Assembly (NCBI GenBank): GCA_964398225.1
Contig: CAYNLY010000044.1
Location: forward strand, 1 to 13,291
DNA length: 13,291 nt
Origin: CAYNLY01 sp964398225
GTDB taxonomy: Bacteria > Pseudomonadota > Zetaproteobacteria > Mariprofundales > Mariprofundaceae
Reading direction: 5' to 3'
Every line of letters starts with the position of its first letter. The first letter of the stretch is position 1. Below, piece by piece: positions 1-6,324 of this stretch. The notes beneath the pieces are model-generated. The model did no database searches and was not told the origin of the DNA. It saw only the letters and a program-made list of their open reading frames with translations. The translations under genes and the position numbers were made by a program.

Positions 1-50
1 CGACCCTCAGATTCGTAGTCTGATGCTCTATCCAGCTGAGCTACGGGTGC
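1..50 (-). tRNA. tRNA-Arg(ACG), 5' part, cut by window edge
   Basis: The minus strand from position 50 downwards reads as the 5' part of a tRNA: acceptor strand GCACCCG, D-arm GCTC...GAGC, and an anticodon arm with loop CTACGAA, which gives anticodon ACG (arginine CGU/CGC/CGA after A34 to inosine editing). The window ends before the T-arm and 3' acceptor strand, so the gene is incomplete here only because of the window edge. Its first 23 bases overlap the 3' end of the upstream lipoprotein gene, whose TAG stop is in the D-loop. Confidence 0.9.
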
Positions 51-561
51 GTTGTTCTGCTTCCGATCCGGAAGCGGGCCGAATGATAACCTCCTTCAGC
101 CACACTTTCCAACCCGGATCGTCGATCCCGAACAGCTCGGGAAAACGCGCATACAGCCAGCCCCGATAGACCGGAGCATCGCCGCGGCTGATCTCGACGA
201 AGGCGGCCGGATTGTCCACCCCTTCGTCGTCGACAAACTCCCCCGCCGACAGCCGCAGCCCGTGCGCAAGGCCCAGAAGCCGGACCTTCCAGGGCCCCGC
301 CTGGCCGGCTTCGCCGCCGAGCTCCAAGCGCATGGAATAGCGCCTCAGGTCAATCTTGTCGAGCCAGACGAGCTCGGCCTCGCCCGCCTTGCGGGCCGCC
401 CAGTCGGGAAGCGCCATCCTGCTCGCATCCCGGCCGTGGACATCCTCGGGCGCTTCCAGAGGAAGCTGCCACTGGATGTGCGCCGGCTTCTGATCCTTGC
501 AGCCGGCGATCAGAAGCAGAGCGACAAGGGCTGCTGCCCGGGCGCCTCTCACGCCCGACAT
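28..561 (-). CDS. DUF2155-like lipoprotein
   Basis: A 177-residue protein of unknown function. Its N-terminus is a lipoprotein signal: a short Arg-containing start, a hydrophobic stretch ALVALLLIAGC and Cys21 in the lipobox, so it should be lipidated and held in a membrane facing the periplasm. The C-terminal half resembles DUF2155 proteins: WLDKI near residue 66, NPAAFVEI, then VYRGWLYARFPELFGIDD followed by a WKVWL segment. The Cys residues I recall in many DUF2155 members are absent here; Cys21 is the only cysteine. I chose the ATG at 561 because it begins the signal peptide; upstream codons in this frame run through two tRNA genes and cannot be real. A weak GGGGG precedes it. It lies 15 bases after tRNA-Ser(GCT) and its last 7 sense codons and TAG stop lie inside tRNA-Arg(ACG). 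The family call is from memory of the motif; the lipoprotein call is firm. Confidence 0.72.
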   Translation of the reverse strand: MSGVRGARAAALVALLLIAGCKDQKPAHIQWQLPLEAPEDVHGRDASRMALPDWAARKAGEAELVWLDKIDLRRYSMRLELGGEAGQAGPWKVRLLGLAHGLRLSAGEFVDDEGVDNPAAFVEISRGDAPVYRGWLYARFPELFGIDDPGWKVWLKEVIIRPASGSEAEQRTRSSAG

Positions 562-576
562 GCAGCCCCCGGAAAC

Positions 577-667
577 TGGCGGAGAGAGAGGGATTCGAAC
601 CCTCGACACGGAAAACCCGTGTAACACCTTAGCAGGGTGCCGCTTTCGACCACTCAGCCATCTCTCC
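577..667 (-). tRNA. tRNA-Ser(GCT)
   Basis: A complete class II tRNA of 91 bases. Acceptor GGAGAGA pairs with TCTCTCC, the anticodon loop CTGCTAA gives GCT (reads AGC/AGU serine codons), there is a long variable arm with a stem of the form ACACGG...CCGTGT, and the T-arm GAGGG-TTCGAAT-CCCTC is perfect. Discriminator G (position 580) is followed by an encoded CCA (577..579). It lies 28 bases after tRNA-Ser(TGA) and 15 bases before the lipoprotein gene, and was probably cut out of the serS transcript. Confidence 0.97.
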
Positions 668-695
668 GTCTTCGGCGGCCTGCCCGCCAACGAAC

Positions 696-783
696 TGGCG
701 GAAGGGGTGGGATTTGAACCCACGGAGGGTTGCCCCTCGCCGGTTTTCAAGACCGGTGCATTCAGCCGCTCTGCCACCCTTCC
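696..783 (-). tRNA. tRNA-Ser(TGA)
   Basis: A complete class II tRNA of 88 bases. Acceptor GGAAGGG pairs with CCCTTCC, the anticodon stem CCGGT/ACCGG holds loop CTTGAAA with anticodon TGA (UCA and other UCN codons), the variable arm is long, and the T-arm carries GTGGG-TTCAAAT-CCCAC. Discriminator G and an encoded CCA (696..698) follow. Its 5' end is only 14 bases beyond the serS stop codon, with no terminator-like hairpin and T-run between, so read-through from serS is likely. Confidence 0.97.
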
Positions 784-797
784 GAGGGCAGCAAAAT

Positions 798-2236
798 CTA
801 GGCATTTTCCAGCACCTGTAAACCGCCCAGATAGGGCCGGAGCGCCTCGGGAATCCGGACGCTTCCGTCCTCCTGCCAGCCGTTTTCAATGAGCGCGACG
901 AGTGTGCGCCCCACGGCCAGACCGGAGCCGTTGAGTGTCGCGACCGGCACGGGCTTCCCCCTGCCCTCGCGGCAACGAATGCCCGCCCGCCGGCCCTGGA
1001 ACTGGCCGAACGACGAACAGGAGGAGATTTCCCGATAGGTCCGCTGGCTGGGCAGCCACACTTCAATATCGTAGGTCTTTTCGGCGGAAAATCCAAGATC
1101 TCCCGCGCAAAGCTCGACCACGCGATACGGAAGGTCCAGGGCCTGAAGCACGGCCTCGGCGTGCGCCGTCAGCGTCTCCAGCGCCTCCAGCTCCTCGCCC
1201 GGGCGCACGAGCCAGACCAGTTCGATCTTGTCGAACTGATGCTGCCGGATCATGCCGCGGACGTCCTTGCCGGCCGAACCCGCCTCGCGCCGGAAGCAGG
1301 GCGTATAGGCGCAGTGCCGGATCGGAAGCGCCGCGGCGTCCAGGATCGTCTCGCGATAGAGGTTCGTGACCGGGACCTCGGCCGTCGGGATCAGGAAGAG
1401 ATCCTCGCCTTCGAGCTTGTAGAGATCGTCGGCGAACTTCGGAAGCTGCCCGGTGCCGGTCATCGTCGGCCGGTTCACGATGGCCGGAACCCAGACCTCG
1501 TCGTAGCCGTGGCGATCCACATGAAGATCGAGCATGAACTGGATCAGCGCCCGCTCCAGCCGCGCGCCCGCGCCGCGCAGCACCGTAAAGCGGCTGCCGG
1601 CAATCCGCGCGCCGGCCTCGAAGTCGAGGATGCCGAGCCGCTCGCCGATCTCCCAGTGCGGCGGCACTTCGTCGGAACGCGGCCGACCCCAGCGCCGGAG
1701 TTCGACGTTGTCGGCCTCGCTTTCGCCGTCCGGCACCGAGGGATGCGGGGGATTCGGGATCTCGAGCAGAAGCCGGGCGAACGCCTCCTCGGCCTCGCGT
1801 GCTTCCCGCTCCAGCTGTTTGACCCGCCCCGCCATGTCCTTCATCCGGGCCAGTTCTTCGGCCGCATCCTCCCCGCGCGCCTTCTTCTGGCCGATGAGCT
1901 TNNNNNNNNNNNNNNNNNNNNNNNNNNNNNNNNNNNNNNNNNNNNNNNNNNNNNNNNNNNNNNNNNNNNNNNNNNNNNNNNNNNNNNNNNNNNNNNNNNN
2001 NGGGCCAGTTCTTCGGCCGCATCCTCCCCGCGCGCCTTCTTCTGGCCGATGAGCTTTGAGACCCGGTTGCGCTCGGCCTGTAACTTTTCAAGCTTTGTTT
2101 TCAGCTCCCGCTGACGAATATCAAGCTTTCTTGCCCGCCCCCACGGACCGTTTGGGTCAATAGTCTCAATTCCTCTCTTCAATAATCGGAGCTGCAACCC
2201 ATCAAAGTTCCTCCTAAACTCCTGACGATCAATCAT
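798..2236 (-). CDS. serS: Seryl-tRNA synthetase (interrupted by an assembly gap)
   Basis: Cytoplasmic class II enzyme that charges tRNA-Ser with serine. The N-terminal 60 codons (2057..2236) and the remaining 368 codons including stop (798..1901) are separated by a second copy of 55 bases and 100 Ns. Removing one copy and the Ns gives an uninterrupted 427-residue protein, close to the family's usual 425 to 430. The N-terminal arm is a basic, Glu/Lys-rich coiled coil (about residues 27 to 105) that contacts the tRNA long variable arm. The catalytic domain shows the serine-site motif TAEVPVTNL, motif 2 (YTPCFRREAGSAGKD), and motif 3 (VATLNGSGLAVGRT). The ATG at 2236 overlaps the gyrA stop by 8 bases (ATGATTGA), preceded by AGGAGG 9 bases upstream, so translation is probably coupled to gyrA. 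Two cognate tRNA-Ser genes follow at once. Read literally across the Ns the gene appears frameshifted (155 extra bases); this is an artefact. The first 60 codons are oddly AT-rich. Confidence 0.95.
1847..1901. repeat. 55-bp duplicated contig end, left copy
   Basis: These 55 bases are identical to 2002..2056 and abut the N run directly. They encode the serS residues KLIGQKKARGEDAAEELAR in the minus-strand frame. The length equals a common de Bruijn assembler k-mer (55), which suggests two neighbouring graph nodes joined by a scaffold gap, not a biological repeat. Confidence 0.95.
1902..2001. other. Scaffold gap of exactly 100 Ns
   Basis: One hundred undetermined bases, the conventional filler for a gap of unknown size. 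Because the flanks are the same 55 bases, the true gap is most likely negative: the two contigs overlap by 55 bases and nothing is missing. Collapsing the overlap restores a continuous serS reading frame. Confidence 0.95.
2002..2056. repeat. 55-bp duplicated contig end, right copy
   Basis: Identical, base for base, to 1847..1901, on the other side of the N run. In the minus-strand serS frame it starts exactly at codon 61, continuing from the N-terminal 60 codons. It should be merged with the left copy. Confidence 0.95.
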
Positions 2237-4736
2237 CGTCAGCTTCCTCCTGAGCGGCATCCCGCGCCGCTTTGTGGGCTGCATTTTCGCCCTCGCCGCC
2301 TTCCTCCTCCTGACGCTCGGCGACCCGGACCGCCCCGACGACGCGCTCATCCGGCCCGCACTCGATCAGCTTCACACCCTGCGTGTTGCGTCCGATCACG
2401 GACACGCCGTCCATCCGGATGCGGACCAGACGGCCCGTGTTCGTCATCAGCATCACCTGGTCCTCGTCGACGACCTGAAGGGCCGCGACCATTGCGCCGT
2501 TGCGGCCGCCGGTCTTCAGCGTGAACACGCCCTTGCCCCCGCGATGCTGGGTGGGATATTCGGACACCGGTGTGCGCTTCCCGTAGCCGTTTTCGGACAC
2601 GGCAAGAAGCGTCGCCCGGTCGGCCACCAGCGTCATCGAGATCACATGATCGCCTTCCGGCAGGCGCATGCCGGTCACGCCGCGCGTGGCCCGGCCCATC
2701 GGCCGCACATCGGCCTCAGGAAAGCGGATCGCCTTGCCGCCGCTGGAGGCGAGCAGAATGTCCTGGTCGCCATTGGACAGGCGGACGCCGATCAGGTCGT
2801 CGCCCTCATCGAGCTTGATCGCGATGATGCCGCTCGAGCGGATGTTCCGGTATTCGGACAGCGCGGTTTTCTTGACGATGCCGTTGCGCGTGGCCATTAC
2901 GATGTAGCGCCCGTCGTCGAAGTCGCGCACGGCGAGCGTGGCCGAGATGCGCTCGTCCTTCTCCACCGGCAGCAGGTTGACGAGCGCCTTGCCGCGCGCG
3001 GCCCGCCCGGCCTGCGGAATCTCGTACACCTTCTTGCGGAAGACCCGCCCGCGGTTAGAGAAGAACAGCAGATAGTCGTGCGTGCTCGCCACCATGAGCT
3101 GGGCGACGAAGTCCTCGTCCTTGGTCGTCATCGCGGTCTTGCCCTTGCCTCCGCGGCGCTGCGCGCGGTAGAGGCTGACCGCGTTGCGCTTGATGTAGCC
3201 CTCGTTCGAGATCGTGACCACCATGTCCTCCTCGGTGATCAGATCCTCCATCGAAAGCTCGGCGGTTTCGTCCACGATCTCGGTCCGGCGGGGCTCGGCG
3301 TAGCGGTCGCGCACCTCCTCGAGCTCTTCGACGATCACCTCCATCAGCAGATTCTCGTCCGCCAGAATCGCCTTCAGGCGCGCGATCAGGGCCTTCACCT
3401 CCTCGTATTCCGCCTTGATCTTCTCGCGCTCAAGCCCGGTCAGGCGCTGCAGGCGCATGTCCAGAATCGCCTTGGCCTGGGCCTCCGAAAGCCCGAAGCG
3501 CTGCATCAGGCCGTCGCGGGCCTGTTCGGTGGTGCGGCTTGCGCGAATCAGCTTGATGACCTCGTCGATGTGATCGAGCGCGATCAGAAGCCCCTCGAGG
3601 ATGTGCGCGCGGGCCTCGGCCTTCGCCTTGTCGAACAGGCAGCGGCGGGTGACGACCTGCCGGCGGTGATCGATGAAGTGCACAAGCAGCTCGCGCACGT
3701 TGCAGAGCCTGGGCTGGCCGTCGAGCAGCGCGAGCAGGTTGACGCCAAAGTTGCACTGCAGCTGGGTGTGCTTGTACAGGTTGTTCAGCACGACCTCGGG
3801 AATCTCGTTTTTCTTGAGCTCGATCACGATGCGCATGCCGTCGCGGTCCGATTCGTCCCTGAGGTCGGCGATGCCCTCGATCTTCCGTTCGCGCACGAGG
3901 TTCGCGATGTTCTCGATCAGATTCGCCTTGTTCACCTGATACGGAAGCTCGGTAATGACCAGCGACTCCCGCTTGGTGCGGGGATGGACCTCGACCATGG
4001 CGCGGGCGCGCATCGTCACCGAGCCGCGGCCGGTCAGAAAGGCCTGGCGGATGCCCTTGCGCCCGTAGATGAAGCCCCCGGTCGGAAAATCCGGACCCGG
4101 CATGATCTCCATCAGCGCCTCGTCCGAAATATCGGGGTCGCGGATCAGCGCGATCGTCGCGTTGATCGTTTCCCCGAGGTTGTGCGTCGGGATGTTCGTC
4201 GCCATGCCGACCGCAATGCCCTGCGAGCCGTTGACGAGCAGGTTCGGAAAGCGCGCCGGCAGCACCTTCGGCTCGCTGAGCGATTCGTCGTAGTTCGGAC
4301 CGAAGTCGACCGTGTCCTTCTCGATGTCGGCCAGAAGCTCGGAGGCCAGCCGGCTCAGCCGCGCCTCGGTGTAGCGCATTGCGGCGGGCGAATCGCCGTC
4401 CACCGAGCCGAAGTTGCCCTGTCCGTCCACGAGCACATGGCGCATGCTCCACGGCTGGGCCATGCGCACGAGCGCGTCGTAGATGGCCGCATCGCCGTGC
4501 GGGTGATACTTACCCATCACGTCGCCGACGATGCGCGCGGACTTCTTGAACGGCTTGTCGTGCGTGCAGCCCAGCTCGTGCATCGTGTACAGGATCCGGC
4601 GGTGGACGGGCTTCAGACCGTCCCGCGCGTCCGGAAGCGCCCGGCCCACGATCACGCTCATCGCGTAATCGAGGTAGGAGCGCTTCATTTCCTCCTCGAT
4701 GAGCACGGGTATGGCCGGATTCAGCGACTGATTCAT
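2229..4736 (-). CDS. gyrA: DNA gyrase subunit A
   Basis: The 835-residue breaking and rejoining subunit of DNA gyrase (A2B2 with GyrB), which introduces negative supercoils using ATP. The N-terminal breakage-reunion domain starts with SYLDYAMSVIVGRALPD, has the winged-helix region with HPHGDAAIYD, and the catalytic Tyr at residue 122 in MRYTEARL, the same number as in E. coli. The C-terminal beta-pinwheel contains the GyrA-box QRRGGKG at residues 526 to 532, which separates it from ParC. Residue 83 in the quinolone pocket is Ala, not the Ser of E. coli, while Asp87 is kept. The ATG at 4736 has a good AAGGAG (4742..4747) five bases upstream. The gene starts 29 bases after tRNA-Arg(CCT), suggesting a shared transcript, and its stop overlaps the serS start by 8 bases. 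The C-terminal tail is acidic and Glu/Asp/Ala-rich. Confidence 0.98.
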   Translation of the reverse strand: MNQSLNPAIPVLIEEEMKRSYLDYAMSVIVGRALPDARDGLKPVHRRILYTMHELGCTHDKPFKKSARIVGDVMGKYHPHGDAAIYDALVRMAQPWSMRHVLVDGQGNFGSVDGDSPAAMRYTEARLSRLASELLADIEKDTVDFGPNYDESLSEPKVLPARFPNLLVNGSQGIAVGMATNIPTHNLGETINATIALIRDPDISDEALMEIMPGPDFPTGGFIYGRKGIRQAFLTGRGSVTMRARAMVEVHPRTKRESLVITELPYQVNKANLIENIANLVRERKIEGIADLRDESDRDGMRIVIELKKNEIPEVVLNNLYKHTQLQCNFGVNLLALLDGQPRLCNVRELLVHFIDHRRQVVTRRCLFDKAKAEARAHILEGLLIALDHIDEVIKLIRASRTTEQARDGLMQRFGLSEAQAKAILDMRLQRLTGLEREKIKAEYEEVKALIARLKAILADENLLMEVIVEELEEVRDRYAEPRRTEIVDETAELSMEDLITEEDMVVTISNEGYIKRNAVSLYRAQRRGGKGKTAMTTKDEDFVAQLMVASTHDYLLFFSNRGRVFRKKVYEIPQAGRAARGKALVNLLPVEKDERISATLAVRDFDDGRYIVMATRNGIVKKTALSEYRNIRSSGIIAIKLDEGDDLIGVRLSNGDQDILLASSGGKAIRFPEADVRPMGRATRGVTGMRLPEGDHVISMTLVADRATLLAVSENGYGKRTPVSEYPTQHRGGKGVFTLKTGGRNGAMVAALQVVDEDQVMLMTNTGRLVRIRMDGVSVIGRNTQGVKLIECGPDERVVGAVRVAERQEEEGGEGENAAHKAARDAAQEEADDD

Positions 4737-4765
4737 GCTGGCTCCTTGTATCTTCTGCCCCGAAC

Positions 4766-4842
4766 TGGTGCCCTCGACAGGAGTCGAACCTGTGGCCTGC
4801 TGCTTAGGAGGCAGCCGCTCTATCCAGCTGAGCTACGAGGGC
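4766..4842 (-). tRNA. tRNA-Arg(CCT)
   Basis: A complete 77-base tRNA. Acceptor GCCCTCG pairs with CGAGGGC, the D-arm GCTC...GAGC is standard, the anticodon stem GCTGC/GCAGC holds loop CTCCTAA giving anticodon CCT (reads AGG), and the T-loop is TTCGACT. Discriminator A and an encoded CCA (4766..4768) complete it. It lies between apt and gyrA; a TACAAT -10-like element with a GC-rich discriminator lies about 25 bases upstream. Confidence 0.97.
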
Positions 4843-4867
4843 GTTCCGATTGCCGGATTGAGGCGCG

Positions 4868-4873
4868 ATTGTA
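4868..4873 (-). promoter_or_regulatory. Possible -10 box for tRNA-Arg(CCT)-gyrA
   Basis: On the minus strand TACAAT (five of six consensus bases) is followed by the GC-rich CGCGCC, the kind of discriminator found at stringently controlled stable-RNA promoters. The expected start would be about 19 bases before the tRNA. I see no good -35 box at 16 to 18 bases spacing, so this is a weak call; it is the only promoter-like site in the 61-base gap between apt and the tRNA. Confidence 0.35.
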
Positions 4874-4903
4874 GCGTCGCGACCGCGTCCCCGCACCCCC
4901 GCC

Positions 4904-5437
4904 TCAGCGTTCGAAACGCATCAGACTGTGCACCGGCACGCCCTCCAGTGCGCTGCGCCCGTCGAGAAACACGAGCTCGATCGCAAACAGGCAGGCATCC
5001 ACTTGGGCCCCCAGTCTGCGCACGAGGTCCACGGTAGCGCGGGCCGTGCCGCCGGTGGCGAGCAGATCGTCCACGATCACGACCCGGTGCCCTTCCGCCA
5101 GTGCGTCCCGGTGGATTTCGAGCGCGTCCACACCGTATTCGAGCTCGTATTCGACGCTGTGCACGTCGGCGGGCAGCTTGCCCGGCTTGCGCACCGGCAC
5201 GAAGCCAAGGTTGCGCTCGAAGGCCAGCGCGGCGCCGAAGATGAAGCCGCGGGACTCGATACCGACAACCGTGTCCACTTCCTGATCGACGAAACAGGCC
5301 AGTTCGGAGACCGCGGCGGCGAAGGCATCGCCGTTGGCCAGAAGGGGCGTGATGTCCTTGAAGCTGACGCCGGGTTTCGGGAAATCGGGGATCTCTCGGA
5401 TGTAGTCGTAAAGATTGACGGCGGGACGGCTGGTCAT
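4904..5437 (-). CDS. apt: Adenine phosphoribosyltransferase
   Basis: A 177-residue cytoplasmic purine-salvage enzyme that joins adenine to PRPP to give AMP and pyrophosphate. Visible family signatures are the N-terminal IPDFPKPGVSFKDITPLL (residues 16 to 33), GIESRGFIFG (59 to 68), RKPGKLP (83 to 89), and the PRPP-binding loop VVIVDDLLATGGTA (119 to 132). The length matches the family. The ATG at 5437 shares its A with the rpoS TGA stop (TGATG), and GGAGGAG from the last rpoS codons acts as ribosome-binding site, so apt translation is probably coupled to rpoS. Why a purine-salvage gene follows rpoS is not explained by the sequence. It is the last protein gene before tRNA-Arg(CCT). Confidence 0.97.
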   Translation of the reverse strand: MTSRPAVNLYDYIREIPDFPKPGVSFKDITPLLANGDAFAAAVSELACFVDQEVDTVVGIESRGFIFGAALAFERNLGFVPVRKPGKLPADVHSVEYELEYGVDALEIHRDALAEGHRVVIVDDLLATGGTARATVDLVRRLGAQVDACLFAIELVFLDGRSALEGVPVHSLMRFER

Positions 5438-6282
5438 CAGAGAATCTCCTCCGGCTTCATGCGTTCCTGTTCGGCGATGCGCCTGAGCTTGGCAAGCGCC
5501 TGGACCTGGATCTGGCGGATCCGTTCACGGGTGACCCCCATGTGCTGGCCGATTGCCTCGAGCGTCCAAGGGTCGTCGTTTGTGCCCAGGCCGTAACGCA
5601 GGCGGACGACTTCACGCTCCTTCCGGCTGAGCCGTGAAAGCCACTTGTCGATCAGCGCGTTGCGCCGCGCCTCGTCCAGATCGTCTCCGGGAGCCGGCGC
5701 GTTTTCGTCCGGAGTAACGTCGAGCAGCGTGAAGTCGCCATCGTCCTGCAACACGCGGTCGGCCTCGTCCGCATCCACGGAATAGCCCAGCAGCTGACGC
5801 ACGCGCTCGACCTTCATGCCGGCATATTCAGCAATCTCGTGCTCGGTCGGCTCCCGTCCCAGCGCATGCTTCAGCTCGTTGGCCTTGCGAAGCATCGCGT
5901 TGAATTCCTTGCCGACATGCACGGGCAGACGGATCGTCCGCGCCTGATTCATGATCGCCCGCTCCACGGACTGGCGGATCCACCAGGTGGCGTAGGTCGA
6001 AAAGCGGCATCCGTGGGCATCGTCGAACTTCTCCACCGCCCGCATCAGGCCGATGTTGCCTTCTTCGATCAGATCGCTGAGCGGAAGCCCCCGGTTCATG
6101 TATCGCCGGGCGATCTTGACGACGAGCCGCAGGTTCGCATTGATCATCTGCTGGCGGGCTTCCCGGTCGCCCGCCTTGATCCGGCGCGCAAGCTCCACTT
6201 CCTGTTCGGCCGTGAGCAGGTCGTAGCGGGAAATTTCCCGCATGTACATCGTCATCGGGTCCAAGCTTCGCGGCTTGCTCAC
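5437..6282 (-). CDS. rpoS: RNA polymerase sigma factor RpoS (sigma-38 type)
   Basis: A 281-residue group 2 sigma-70 family factor that directs RNA polymerase to stationary-phase and general stress promoters. Region 1.2 lies near residues 9 to 40, region 2 near 46 to 115 with the promoter-melting segment FSTYATWWIRQSVERAI, region 3 near 120 to 200, and the region 4 helix-turn-helix LEAIGQHMGVTRERIRQIQ at 241 to 259. It lacks the long acidic region 1.1 of RpoD. The KEF lysine at residue 125 appears to align with Lys173 of E. coli RpoS, implicated in RssB recognition (from memory). Position directly after nlpD supports RpoS. I prefer the GTG at 6282 because GGAAGGGGG sits 6 bases before it; another in-frame GTG at 6309 would add 9 basic residues but has no such site. 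Promoters inside nlpD, as in E. coli, are likely but not identifiable by eye. Confidence 0.93.
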   Translation of the reverse strand: MSKPRSLDPMTMYMREISRYDLLTAEQEVELARRIKAGDREARQQMINANLRLVVKIARRYMNRGLPLSDLIEEGNIGLMRAVEKFDDAHGCRFSTYATWWIRQSVERAIMNQARTIRLPVHVGKEFNAMLRKANELKHALGREPTEHEIAEYAGMKVERVRQLLGYSVDADEADRVLQDDGDFTLLDVTPDENAPAPGDDLDEARRNALIDKWLSRLSRKEREVVRLRYGLGTNDDPWTLEAIGQHMGVTRERIRQIQVQALAKLRRIAEQERMKPEEIL

Positions 6283-6288
6283 GCGTGT

Positions 6289-6297
6289 CCCCCTTCC
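6289..6297 (-). promoter_or_regulatory. Ribosome-binding site deciding the rpoS start
   Basis: Minus strand GGAAGGGGG, 6 bases before the GTG at 6282. It supports that start over the in-frame GTG at 6309, in front of which no purine-rich site is seen at useful spacing. Confidence 0.65.
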
Positions 6298-6324
6298 GTT
6301 CCGTGCCACTTTGCCACGGCTCGG

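Noticed and set aside
562..777. N-terminal extension of the lipoprotein frame to position 777
   Set aside because: The extension is translated tRNA-Ser sequence; the signal peptide begins at the ATG at 561.
1..800. Integration hotspot or attachment site at the tRNA cluster
   Set aside because: No integrase, no partial tRNA duplicate and no foreign gene beside the tRNAs; neighbours are core genes.
1847..2056. Biological direct repeat or insertion in serS
   Set aside because: The exact 55-base length, the 100 Ns between the copies and the in-frame result after merging point to an assembly artefact.
2229..4736. ParC (topoisomerase IV) instead of GyrA
   Set aside because: The intact GyrA-box QRRGGKG and the 835-residue length with a complete C-terminal pinwheel identify gyrase.
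2274..4874. An 866-codon open frame on the plus strand opposite gyrA
   Set aside because: It mirrors gyrA exactly, is rich in His/Arg/Leu/Ala as expected from the complement of GC-rich codons, and matches no family; gyrA itself is unmistakable.
5437..6282. RpoH or RpoD instead of RpoS
   Set aside because: It lacks RpoD region 1.1 and the RpoH box, and lies directly after nlpD; region 2 and the RTIRLP segment match RpoS.
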